Assembly: GCA_016776705.1 (NCBI GenBank)
Contig: JADHSW010000001.1
Location: 1-43,632, forward strand
From: Rhodospirillales bacterium
Lineage (GTDB): Bacteria > Pseudomonadota > Alphaproteobacteria > Rhodospirillales > JABHCV01
Length of the DNA: 43,632 nucleotides
Direction of reading: 5' to 3'
The stretch's first letter is position 1, and each line of letters starts with the position of its first letter. The notes beneath the pieces were generated by a model. It had not been told where the DNA came from and made no database searches. It saw only the letters and a list, made by a program, of their open reading frames with translations. This document shows, in pieces, positions 8,448-16,793 of the stretch. The translations under genes and the position numbers were made by a program.

Positions 8448-9181
8448 GCAATCTTGCCCATACAATCCCGACCCCGTCAGCTTATTCGGACGTGGATCTG
8501 CTCGCGCCGTATATCCGGTTGCAAGGAGAAGATTTACTTAAGGAAATGATCGGAACGGTTTTCCCAGGACGAATTACCGTGTCCTCGTCAATTGGTGCGG
8601 AATCGGCTGTATTGCTGGATATGGTCGCCAGGATTGATCCGTCGACCCCGGTCATCTTCCTTGATACGGGAATGTTGTTTCGCGAAACCCTTGAATACAA
8701 GGATTTACTTCAGCAAAGACTTGGTCTCACGGACATTCGTGTCGTGCGACCAGATGGCGATGAATTGCGCCGGATCGACCCTGAACAACGCTTGCATGAA
8801 ACCAATCATGACGCCTGTTGCAGGCTCAGAAAGGTCAATCCTTTGCGGCAGGCGCTTCATGGCTTTGATGCCTGGATTACCGGTCGAAAAAGGTTTCATG
8901 GTGGGCAACGATCCACCTTGCCAATCCTTGAGAATGATGACGGGCGTTTGAAGATCAACCCGCTGGCCGGATGGTCGCAAGCGCAGATCGATCAGGCTTT
9001 TGATCAACGTGGCCTGCCTCGCCACCCTTTGGTCTTTGAAGGTTACCTGTCGTTGGGTTGCGAGCCCTGTACGCAGAAATTCACCTGCAAGGAAAATATC
9101 AGGGCTGGCCGTTGGGCCGGTTCCGGAAAATCAGAATGCGGAATTCATACTCAATCGTTATTTCGACAGGATAAATCATGA
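8444..9181 (+). CDS. cysH: Adenylylsulfate (APS) reductase, 4Fe-4S type
   Basis: 245 residues of the PAPS/APS reductase family. The N-terminal nucleotide-binding region reads SSSIGAESAVLLDM. Cysteines for a 4Fe-4S cluster are present as Cys125-Cys126 (DACCRLRK) and Cys206-x2-Cys209 (GCEPCT), and the catalytic Cys232 sits in ECGIH near the C-terminus. The Cys-Cys...Cys-x2-Cys set marks the bacterial assimilatory APS reductases that act directly on APS rather than PAPS. The ATG overlaps the cysI stop and its own TGA overlaps the cysC start, so the three genes are translationally coupled. Confidence 0.92.
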   Translation: MSNLAHTIPTPSAYSDVDLLAPYIRLQGEDLLKEMIGTVFPGRITVSSSIGAESAVLLDMVARIDPSTPVIFLDTGMLFRETLEYKDLLQQRLGLTDIRVVRPDGDELRRIDPEQRLHETNHDACCRLRKVNPLRQALHGFDAWITGRKRFHGGQRSTLPILENDDGRLKINPLAGWSQAQIDQAFDQRGLPRHPLVFEGYLSLGCEPCTQKFTCKENIRAGRWAGSGKSECGIHTQSLFRQDKS

Positions 9182-9834
9182 CACAGACAAGCGAAAATAA
9201 GTCACCAGGTAAAACAATAAAATCGACCAATCTTCATGCCGTTGAACATCGTGTGCCGGTGCAGGGTCGCTGGCGAAAAAATGGACACCGGGGCGGTGTG
9301 CTGTGGCTGACGGGGCTTTCCGGGTCCGGTAAAAGCACCCTTGCCATGGAACTGGAACAGGTGCTGCATTACGGCGGTTATCAGGTCTATGTTCTTGACG
9401 GTGACAATGTGCGTGGCGGCCTGAACGCCGATCTGGGTTTCTCACCCGAAGACAGAACAGAAAACATTCGCCGGATCGGCGAGGTTGCGGCTCTGTTCGC
9501 CGATGCCGGGGTGATTGTCATCACCGCATTTATTTCACCCTATCAGGAAGACCGGGACCTGGCGCGATCCGCTGGCAAGGATCAGTTCCATGAAGTCTTC
9601 ATTGATGCTGATCTGGACACCTGTGAAGAACGCGATCCCAAGGGCTTGTACAAAAAAGCAAGGCTGGGGGAAATACCGGAATTCACGGGAATTTCCGCCC
9701 CTTATGAAGCTCCGGAAAATGCGAGATTAACCATCAACACGTCAAAATTTTCTATTCAGGAAAGCCTGGACGTATTGCTTGAATATATTGAGGAGAATTT
9801 TGCCGAGAAGCGCGAAGTGGAGAGCGCCGCCTAG
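9178..9834 (+). CDS. cysC: Adenylylsulfate kinase
   Basis: 218 residues. It converts APS to PAPS with ATP. The P-loop GLSGSGKST spans about residues 46-54, followed by LDGDNVRGGLN, RIGEVAALFADAG and AFISPYQEDRD, which holds the conserved Ser of the family. There is a 40-residue N-terminal lead before the kinase core. It is the last gene of the cys operon and its end overlaps the end of the convergent hlyD gene by 4 nt. Because the neighbouring CysH appears to use APS, this kinase is not needed for reduction. It may supply PAPS for sulfation or compete for APS. No ATP sulfurylase gene is present in the window. Confidence 0.93.
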   Translation: MTQTSENKSPGKTIKSTNLHAVEHRVPVQGRWRKNGHRGGVLWLTGLSGSGKSTLAMELEQVLHYGGYQVYVLDGDNVRGGLNADLGFSPEDRTENIRRIGEVAALFADAGVIVITAFISPYQEDRDLARSAGKDQFHEVFIDADLDTCEERDPKGLYKKARLGEIPEFTGISAPYEAPENARLTINTSKFSIQESLDVLLEYIEENFAEKREVESAA

Positions 9835-11138
9835 CGTTCGCCCATTGCCCCGCTCATGGTGGTGAGGAACGGACTGGTCAGATATTCCATAACCGTCCTC
9901 TCACCAGTGCGGATACTGGTAAAAACCCTCATTCCGGGGAATAGCCGGTATTGAAGAGCGCCTTTCTGAAAGCGGTCACTGTCTGTTTCAATGCGAACCT
10001 TGTAGTATGGTATGCCTTCTTCGGTGACCAATGTATCTGGGCTAACGCGGGTGACCCTGCCATCCAGTGTGCCAAACCGCATGGCATCGGCTGAGTTCAG
10101 CTTGATCAGGGCCGTCTGCCCTTCATGAACGTAGCCAATTTCTTCCGTCGGTAACCAGGCTTCGATTATCAATCGGTCGTCGGCAGGAACAATGTCGATA
10201 ACGGTTTCCCCGGGTTTAAGCACCCCGCCGACGGTTGAGGCATGCAAGGTTTTAATGACGCCATCGACGGGTGAGCGCAAAATCGTTCGCGCCAGATTGT
10301 CTTCAAATTTCTGTTCGCGTTGAGAAAGTTCATTAAAGCTTAATCGAGCATCTTCCAGTTCCTTGCCGGCTTCTTCAAGAAAGGCCGTGTGGATTCCTTC
10401 CATGTTGGACTCGGCTTCTTTAAGGGCCGATTTGGCTCTTTTCAGGGCTGCGGCGTCTTCTTCCTTACGCCCTTGCAGATTACTGGCTTCTTTCAGCAGG
10501 TCCAGATGGTTATAGCGATTGGTCAAATCTTCCTTTAGCAAATCATCGCTGATGGCGATTTGTTCCTGCATCAGTTTCAGGTTGTTGGTCAGGTTCCTGA
10601 TCCTGGCATTGATTTCGTTGATCTCCTGGCGACGCTGGGTAATGGTTTCACGTTGGGAATCGATGCGGCTTTGCTTGGCCTTTTTGCGGCTGGAAAATCG
10701 TACCAGCGTCTGTTTGACCATGCGCGGATTGTTCTTCATCAGGTCTTCATCAAAGACCGGTGTTTCAGCGCCGCTGACCTCGGCTTCAAGGCGGGCGATT
10801 TCGGCTCTCAGGGATAAAAGCCGAACCTTGATTTCACCTACATCGGCACCGCTTTGCGTTGGCTCTAGGGTAATCAGGTTCTGGCCCTGCTTGACTTCCT
10901 CTCCTTCCCGGACGGAAATCTCCCTGACGATGCCACCTTCCAGATGCTGGATACTTTTGACCTGAGAAGAAGGAATAACTTCGCCGCTGACCAGGGAGAC
11001 AATGTCCAGGGTCGAAACGGATGCCCAGCCAAAAAATGCCAGGCAGGTCCCTACACACAAGGCGAGCAAGAAATGAGTATTACGCCCTACATTGGCATCC
11101 TGGGATAATTCCTGAGCCATGGCTGCATCTTTGTTCAC
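9831..11138 (-). CDS. Type I secretion membrane-fusion protein, HlyD family
   Basis: 435 residues. One inner-membrane segment lies near residues 22-45 (FLLALCVGTCLAFFGWASV). It is followed by a lipoyl-like half (IQHLEGGIVREISVREGEEV, then VKQGQNLITLEP), a long coiled-coil hairpin at about residues 100-265, the second lipoyl half (TILRSPVDGVIKTLHA), and a beta-barrel domain ending near RLFPGMRVFTSIRTGER. This is the periplasmic adaptor linking the ABC exporter to TolC. Its start overlaps the end of the ABC gene by 4 nt, so the two are coupled. The operon order on the minus strand is tolC, ABC, hlyD. Confidence 0.92.
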   Translation of the reverse strand: MNKDAAMAQELSQDANVGRNTHFLLALCVGTCLAFFGWASVSTLDIVSLVSGEVIPSSQVKSIQHLEGGIVREISVREGEEVKQGQNLITLEPTQSGADVGEIKVRLLSLRAEIARLEAEVSGAETPVFDEDLMKNNPRMVKQTLVRFSSRKKAKQSRIDSQRETITQRRQEINEINARIRNLTNNLKLMQEQIAISDDLLKEDLTNRYNHLDLLKEASNLQGRKEEDAAALKRAKSALKEAESNMEGIHTAFLEEAGKELEDARLSFNELSQREQKFEDNLARTILRSPVDGVIKTLHASTVGGVLKPGETVIDIVPADDRLIIEAWLPTEEIGYVHEGQTALIKLNSADAMRFGTLDGRVTRVSPDTLVTEEGIPYYKVRIETDSDRFQKGALQYRLFPGMRVFTSIRTGERTVMEYLTSPFLTTMSGAMGER

Positions 11139-12826
11139 GATGAAACTTCCCCTTTCCTGGACGCGGTATCAACGGGGCGGGGCCGGTCTGTGATTCGGGG
11201 CACGGGTTTAACGTTCAAGTCGATTGCTACCTGAGCGCCTTTTACGATTTTTGGATCATGGGATACGACAATGATGGTTCGGCCCCGTTTGGCGAGGTCT
11301 TTCATGGCCGTATACACACACGAGATGCCTTCGGCGTCCAGACCCTCTGTCGGTTCATCGAAGATCACCAGCATGCCATCTGTCGTCAAGGCGCGGGCAA
11401 GGGCAAGGCGACGCCGTATTCCGAGTGATAATGTTCTGCCGTTTTCGGTGATCTGGGCTTCCAGCCCTTTCGGGCTTTCATCAAGGTAGCTGACAAGCCC
11501 CGCAGCCTTTATCGCTTTGGCGAGTTGCTCTTCGCCAACATCCGGATTCACCGTCATCAGGTTTTCGCGAATGGTTGTGTTCAGCAGGGTCGGTTCCTGG
11601 GGCATATAGACAATCTGCTTACGCCACCATTCGGGCGAGGCTTGCCTGAGGTCCAGACCATCAGCAAGAATTTGTCCCCTGACAGGTTCAATAATTCCCG
11701 TGATCAGTCGGGTCAGGGTGGTCTTGCCTGCGCCGTTTGAACCGCTGATAACAAGGATGGTTCCGGGGGTGATGGCTAATGAAAGGGATTCGAACAGGGG
11801 CGTCGAACTTCCCGGAAAGACGAAAGCTACATCCTTGAATTCAAGGCTGCCCTTATATTTTGTCTTGAACGATCCACTTTCTGATTCCAGGGGAAGTTTG
11901 GCGAATTCTTTCAGGATCAACAGGCTTTCACGGGCCTCAGCAAAGGTGGCTCCCATTTGCGAAAAACGGGATATTGGCATCAGTGCACGGGCTGACAGAA
12001 TGTTCGCGCCGATCATCGCGCCCACATCAATCTCGCCGGCGACGACAAAAGTTGCCCCAATGGCGACGACGCAAACGCTCATCAAGGCTGTCATGGTTTG
12101 AACGATGACCTGGGTACCGCCCTGCCGGGACTCCAGTGAGCCGCGCAAGCCCTGTACTTTTTCAATTTGGGAAGCCCATAGTTTCCCTAGAAAAGGCGAG
12201 GCATTGAATGCGCGAACCGTATCAATTTCCGCCGTGGCGCTTCGGATCAAGGCATTGGAATTACCCGAAACCTGAAGTAATTGACGGGTTCGTTTTTGAA
12301 GTCCCGAAGCGTTAATTGTGCCAATGATGAACACAATTACCAGAAAGAACGAGACAATACCTGATAAAACCGGAGAGAGTAGAAATAGAGCGCCAACAAA
12401 CAGCAGGGCGAAGGGAACATCGAAAACGCCGCCAATATTGCCGGAACCATATGCCTTTTCTATTGAAGATGTGGCGCTGATGATTTGTTGGCGCTGCCCT
12501 TGGGGAATGCGCTCAAGGGCGCTGGCCTTTGCCTTGAGAAGGACATTGAATCCGGCTGTGGCGATGTTGTTGTCTGGTCCTGCACTGACTGCCCGGCCAA
12601 GACGCATACGCACTTTGCGGAAGGCATATTCCAATCCTATGGCCAGCAGCACACCCGTAGTCAATGTTACAAGAGTTGCATCAACCCCGTGGGCAACATA
12701 GCGGTTCAGGACCTGGATAACGAACAAGGGAGCCGCCAGAGCAAGGATATTGGCAAACAATGAAGCGACCCCGATCTCAATGGCCAGGCCGGGTTTTAGT
12801 CTAAGGCGGCGAAAGAGCTCGTTCAT
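11135..12826 (-). CDS. Type I secretion ABC exporter (PrtD-like)
   Basis: 563 residues: a six-helix membrane domain (about 1-300) and a C-terminal ATPase. There is no N-terminal C39 or C39-like domain, as in PrtD/AprD-type exporters. Walker A is SGSNGAGKTTLTRL, the Q-loop YMPQEP, Walker B MLVIFDEPTEGLD and the switch VVSHD. The ABC signature, normally LSGGQ, reads LSLGI here (RTLSLGIRRRLALARAL), so two key positions are changed while the flanking sequence is normal. It exports large unfolded substrates; the FecR-domain protein at the left edge is a plausible client. Confidence 0.9.
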   Translation of the reverse strand: MNELFRRLRLKPGLAIEIGVASLFANILALAAPLFVIQVLNRYVAHGVDATLVTLTTGVLLAIGLEYAFRKVRMRLGRAVSAGPDNNIATAGFNVLLKAKASALERIPQGQRQQIISATSSIEKAYGSGNIGGVFDVPFALLFVGALFLLSPVLSGIVSFFLVIVFIIGTINASGLQKRTRQLLQVSGNSNALIRSATAEIDTVRAFNASPFLGKLWASQIEKVQGLRGSLESRQGGTQVIVQTMTALMSVCVVAIGATFVVAGEIDVGAMIGANILSARALMPISRFSQMGATFAEARESLLILKEFAKLPLESESGSFKTKYKGSLEFKDVAFVFPGSSTPLFESLSLAITPGTILVISGSNGAGKTTLTRLITGIIEPVRGQILADGLDLRQASPEWWRKQIVYMPQEPTLLNTTIRENLMTVNPDVGEEQLAKAIKAAGLVSYLDESPKGLEAQITENGRTLSLGIRRRLALARALTTDGMLVIFDEPTEGLDAEGISCVYTAMKDLAKRGRTIIVVSHDPKIVKGAQVAIDLNVKPVPRITDRPRPVDTASRKGEVSS

Positions 12827-12942
12827 AGGGCGGGCAAAACCTTGTCACAGATCCGATGTCACACCCAAGCTTAACTGCTAAAGGGCGAAAATTTAAGGGT
12901 AATCTGGCAAGGGAGCAGACAAAAAGCAGGTGCCTGCAGGGC

Positions 12943-14272
12943 TTATTGCATATCCGCTTTGCGCGTCAGGGCCGCTTCGTCGAGTTCTCCCATGGCGTCG
13001 AGCAGGGTAAAGACGGCGATAGCGACATCGATTTCAGCCGACGCGGCGTCGCTGCTGGAATTGATCAAGGCGGTTTCACCACTCAGTACATCAAGCAGGG
13101 AACGACGTCCAAGGGTGCGCTCCTTGCGTGCAAATTCCAGGAATTCAGCGGCGATGTTTGCCTGATTGCCCAGTAGTTCTGCGTTATTCTTGGCCGTCTT
13201 CAATTGTTCCCAGGCATTGCGGGTCGCTTCTTCGATGGATGTCTTGGCGTCGGCGTAGCGGAAATTGGCGGCGCTGTGTGCGTCCTCCCGTCGCCTTCAG
13301 GGTATTGATTGCGGTGAAACCAAGATTGAAGGGAAAGCTTAACTGAACTTTGCCGAATACTTCCTGCTGATGGCCTGTCGTGGCGCTGACATTGTGCTTC
13401 AGCTTCCAGTCAACGATTCCATCTATGGTCGGCGAGTAACTGCTGGCCCTGGTGGCATTGACAGATTCCAAAGCGATCCGGCTGGTAAGATTGTTTGCGA
13501 CCAGGAAGGCATTGTTGGCCATGGCCCGCTTAACGGCCTCATCAATATCGGTAGGAAGCAGATCAACCGGTAAGACCGGTTTGACAAAGCTGTCAGCAGG
13601 GCCGGGTTCTTTCAGGAAAACCCCGCGATACGCATTTTTTGCCACTTCCAACGCGCCAGCAGCGCGGGTGCGCCGGGCCTGGGCTCCGGCTAGTTGTACC
13701 TTGGCCTGCAGAACGTCTGTTGAGAAACCGGCGCCGCGTTTTACCAGCGCATCCTCAAGTTCTGTCTGTTTTTTGATATTTTCTTCGGAACGGGTCGCGT
13801 AATCCAGCCCTTCGGTGGCGCGAATGACATTAGCGTAGGCGGTAAACGCCCTGAGCAGCAGGCTCGAACGGGTGGATGTGAACACCGCTTCGGATTGTTC
13901 CTGCGACAGTTTCGCCGTGCGAACGGCTGAACTTGTCGCCCCACCGTCCCAAAGTCGTTGGGTCACGGTGAAATCCGCTTCGCGTGATATTAACAACTGG
14001 TCGTCAGTACCAGATGGTTTCTGTTGTTTTTCCTTGCCGCCAGTTACCGTCACGCTCAAGGCGGGGTACCATCCGCCCATGGCGGCCTCTGCCGTTTCTC
14101 TGGCTGCGGCGACATCGGATTTGGCGGCTTTGATCAAATTGTGGTTGTCGATAAATTCTGGAAGCAAATCCTGAAGAGGCTCTGCACGTATTAAATCAGC
14201 AGGAAATATAGCAGCAAAAACGGCAAGCATTCCAGCTCCCGTCAATTGTCGGTTAAATCCTGAATTTTTCAT
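12943..14272 (-). pseudogene. TolC-family outer membrane protein, frameshifted
   Basis: Taken across one frameshift this is a normal-length TolC-type protein of about 440 residues. It has a signal peptide (MKNSGFNRQLTGAGMLAVFA onward), then repeats of long helices and strands such as ATRSEENIKKQTELEDALVK. The frame breaks near 13287-13289, where the plus strand has CCC. With one C fewer the frame reads AINTLKATEDAHSAANFRYA and continues to the proper end (VLSGETALINSSSDAASAEI, ending ALTRKADMQ). As written, the protein stops at 13184 after about 360 residues. A sequencing error, a real mutation or slippage could explain it. It is the first gene of the secretion operon. ATG 14272 is chosen over an upstream GTG because it starts the signal peptide. 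Confidence 0.85.
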
Positions 14273-14448
14273 CTGCCAGCTACACACCCTATTTATCCCC
14301 GATTCGGTAGTATATAGCGCCGGGAATCGTTAACCAACACTAAATATGAAGTTGTATTAGTGTCCATAGTTTTGGCCTTAGGTCATAGAAATTTCTGTTT
14401 AAATTGGTAAATCAAGGATTAATGAAAATTATGGAAGCCAGCACGTAA

Positions 14449-14760
14449 TTATGGCCATGCTCTTTCAAAGATCAAAACGACAATAATAAACAAGGGAATG
14501 GGCAGCAACGCTACTTTGATGATCTGCGGGTATTCGCCAACAAGAAAACGCCGCCATCCGTATACCAGTGTGTGAGCACAGAACATGGGGAGTGCAATGA
14601 GAGAGGCAAGGGAAACCAGCATTATGGAAGTTTTGTTTTCGCCAGCTTCACTGTAACTGCCAAGTGCAAATGAAAAGACAAAAGTGGCGATAATTCCAAA
14701 AATAAACCAAAGGAACGAAAGGGCGAGTAACAGGACCAGATTGGAATTTTTGGATTTCAA
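14449..14760 (-). CDS. Small three-helix membrane protein, unknown
   Basis: 103 residues with three hydrophobic segments: about residues 8-34 (LVLLLALSFLWFIFGIIATF), 45-68 and 80-99 (ALLPIPLFIIVVLIF). There is no recognised motif. It lies 9 nt downstream of the DivK-like receiver gene on the same strand, so the two are probably co-transcribed. Function unknown. Confidence 0.55.
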   Translation of the reverse strand: MKSKNSNLVLLLALSFLWFIFGIIATFVFSFALGSYSEAGENKTSIMLVSLASLIALPMFCAHTLVYGWRRFLVGEYPQIIKVALLPIPLFIIVVLIFERAWP

Positions 14761-14769
14761 AAGTTTTGG

Positions 14770-15135
14770 CTATCCGAGAAATTTAGCTACGTTCTCAAGG
14801 AAACTGGGCACGGAGACAGGTTTGGCGACATAAGATGAAAACCCTGCCTCCATAATTCTTTCCTCGTCGCCTTTCATGGCGAAAGCCGTTACTGCAATAA
14901 CCGGAATTTGCTTTAAATCATCATCGGCTTTCAGCAGTTTGGTTATTTCAATTCCTGACATTCCGGGCAACTGAATATCCATTATGATCAGGTCCGGATT
15001 TTTGGTTCGGGCCAGATCAAGGGCATCACTACCGTCTGGTGATTGTACGGTACTGTACCCATGCGCCTGCAGAAGGTCGGTAAACAGTCTCATATTCAGT
15101 TCGTTGTCTTCAACAATGAGAATGGTCTTTGACAT
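14770..15135 (-). CDS. Single-domain response regulator, DivK-like
   Basis: 121 residues, a receiver domain alone. The acidic pair is Glu9-Asp10, the phospho-acceptor Asp53 in IIMDIQLPGMSG, Thr83 in AVTAF and Lys105 in SYVAKPVS. EDNELNMRLF plus this size are typical of DivK and related single-domain regulators that signal by protein contacts. In Caulobacter-type cells DivK controls polarity and the cell cycle, but other stand-alone receivers share the pattern, so the name is not assigned. A GGAGA ribosome site precedes the ATG. Confidence 0.88.
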   Translation of the reverse strand: MSKTILIVEDNELNMRLFTDLLQAHGYSTVQSPDGSDALDLARTKNPDLIIMDIQLPGMSGIEITKLLKADDDLKQIPVIAVTAFAMKGDEERIMEAGFSSYVAKPVSVPSFLENVAKFLG

Positions 15136-15445
15136 ATATTATTCTCCATCAGGATTTCACGATCCTATCGGGCGGGAAGCAATTTGTCACGACCGTTCCC
15201 GCATGGAACTTGCCATCATTCATTCGTATGGCAACGAAGACCAAGATCACGGTCTAACGCCGGTTCTACCGTCCAGATTTAAGCATTGAAGGAAAATGCC
15301 AACTCTGACATGAGACCTGTGTTAAGTGCGAACTTTACGCCCTTCGTATACTGTGCATTTGTTCTAGCAGTTCAAGGGTAGCGTGTAATTGATCTGGGCC
15401 ATTTTTGGCATTTATTTATTTCAATGATGGGCATGTTCGCCCAGT
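15136..15445. other. Intergenic stretch without a recognised gene
   Basis: About 310 nt between the DivK-like gene and a doubtful small ORF. I see no convincing coding frame, tRNA or terminator. Two copies of an inverted 8-mer (AATGCCAA near 15294 and TTGGCATT near 15405) are about 100 nt apart, too far for a strong local hairpin. The promoter of the minus-strand receiver gene should lie within the first 100 nt. Confidence 0.4.
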
Positions 15446-15649
15446 TTAATTTTCTGACCGACATACTCCGGTATTTATGAAGGGAAGGTGGATAATGAAA
15501 ATAAAAGCGACAAGCCGTTCATCGATACAAGCGTTGATGCCTGCAGGTTCGCAAGTGGATTGCTGACAGGTCACACCATAAACGCCGATCAGATCCTTGG
15601 CGGTTACCTGGACTGTTCCAGGCGGAAACTGGGTGGGCACGCCCCGCAT
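15446..15649 (-). CDS. Possible small ORF coupled to the regulator gene (doubtful)
   Basis: 67 codons starting MRGVPTQFPPGTVQVTAKD. The start overlaps the stop of the AraC-family gene as TAATG, a classic arrangement for translational coupling. The product has four cysteines (VTCQQSTCEP, NACIDER, VCRSEN) and a hydrophobic run near the end (AFIFIIHLPF). I recognise no family, codon usage is not decisive, and no ribosome site exists apart from the coupling. It may be chance. Confidence 0.2.
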   Translation of the reverse strand: MRGVPTQFPPGTVQVTAKDLIGVYGVTCQQSTCEPAGINACIDERLVAFIFIIHLPFINTGVCRSEN

Positions 15650-16668
15650 TAATGGACAGTGCCTCTCTTTTGATTTTGCTCTGAATTGTTTTTCACCTGG
15701 GGTCTCCATGTCACGCGGTCCTGGCTAGGGGGGCGACCGAAGCTGGTTTTGTATGCGTTGGAAAAATACCCCGCTGATGAGAAACCGCATTCAATGGCGA
15801 CGTCAATGATGGCAAGGTCCGTCAACTGCAACATCTGTCTGGCCTTGCTCAAGCGAAGCCTGCGGTAATAGGCGCCAGGAGTTGTTTTCAGCCAACGATG
15901 AAAAAGACGTTCCAGCGCCTTAACCGACACGCCGGCCTTTTCTGCGATGACGCTGGTCGTTAAGGGTTCGCTCAACGACAATTCCATAAGTTCTATGGCC
16001 TTGAGAAGACGGGGATTGGAAACCTGCAAACGTTGCCTGAGCGGCATGCGTTGCTCATCGCTGGATTCCCGGATTCGGTGGTAGATGAATTCATCAGCGA
16101 CCCGGGCGGCCAGATCATGACCATGTTGTGCGCGGATCAAATTCAACGCCAAATCCAGGCTGGCAGTTGCCCCGGCACAGGTGAAGCGGTCTCCGTCGAT
16201 AACGAAAATGTCGCGTGCCACATCTATTTTCGGGAAATTTTCGGCAAATCGATCCAGAATTTCCCAGTGAATAGTGGCGCGAACCCCATCGAGCAAGCCT
16301 GCCCTGGCCAGGATATGGCTTCCTGTATCCACAGCCCCCATCGTTGCGCCAAAAGCCGCTTGACGACGCAACCAGTTGAGGGTGCTGGCTTCGGTTTCCC
16401 TTTCCTGATCATAACTGCTGACGACAATAATTGCCGGCAATACAGGTGCATTTTCCATCGAACAGTCCGTAGACAACGTCATTTCATTACTGGCGTTCAC
16501 AGGAAGGCCGTCCTTTGAAATCAATATCCATTCATAGAGCCGCTGTTCGGCCTGGGTGTTGGCCATGCGTAAGGGCTCAACAACGGAGGAAAGAGCAATC
16601 AGAGAAAACTTGGGCAACAGAAGCAGACCGATTTTCTGGATTTGCCCTGTTGGCAACGGGTGAAACAT
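15649..16668 (-). CDS. cdhR: GlxA/CdhR-like AraC-family transcription regulator
   Basis: 339 residues. The N-terminal part (about 10-190) is a DJ-1/PfpI-like ligand domain with IGLLLLPKFSLIALSSVVEP, FGATMGAVDTGSHILARAGL and a DRFTCAGATASLDLAL strand pair. The C-terminal part (about 225-325) holds two AraC-type helix-turn-helix motifs, TTSVIAEKAGVSVKALERLF and AIIDVAIECGFSSAGYFSNA, then YKTSFGRPPSQ. In Pseudomonas, CdhR is such a regulator and activates the carnitine dehydrogenase genes. The divergent cdhC-cdhA/B operon 126 nt away makes the same role likely here. A perfect 15-bp palindrome lies between them. Confidence 0.8.
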   Translation of the reverse strand: MFHPLPTGQIQKIGLLLLPKFSLIALSSVVEPLRMANTQAEQRLYEWILISKDGLPVNASNEMTLSTDCSMENAPVLPAIIVVSSYDQERETEASTLNWLRRQAAFGATMGAVDTGSHILARAGLLDGVRATIHWEILDRFAENFPKIDVARDIFVIDGDRFTCAGATASLDLALNLIRAQHGHDLAARVADEFIYHRIRESSDEQRMPLRQRLQVSNPRLLKAIELMELSLSEPLTTSVIAEKAGVSVKALERLFHRWLKTTPGAYYRRLRLSKARQMLQLTDLAIIDVAIECGFSSAGYFSNAYKTSFGRPPSQDRVTWRPQVKNNSEQNQKRGTVH

Positions 16669-16699
16669 GATGACGCCTTATCAGGATGATTGACGAAAT

Positions 16700-16714
16700 A
16701 ACATAACTTATGTT
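16700..16714. promoter_or_regulatory. 15-bp palindrome between cdhR and cdhC, candidate operator
   Basis: AACATAACTTATGTT is a perfect inverted repeat: seven bases, a central C and their complement. It sits between divergent cdhR and cdhC, 32 nt from the cdhR start and 80 nt before the cdhC ATG. It is a good candidate for a site bound by CdhR or another regulator. The palindrome is seen directly; its role is inference. Confidence 0.45.
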
Positions 16715-16793
16715 CGAAATTTCTTAAATACACAGATGACAAATAGACCATTTTTTACAGGAAAATTATCTAGATTTTGGGAGGCAAACTTAA

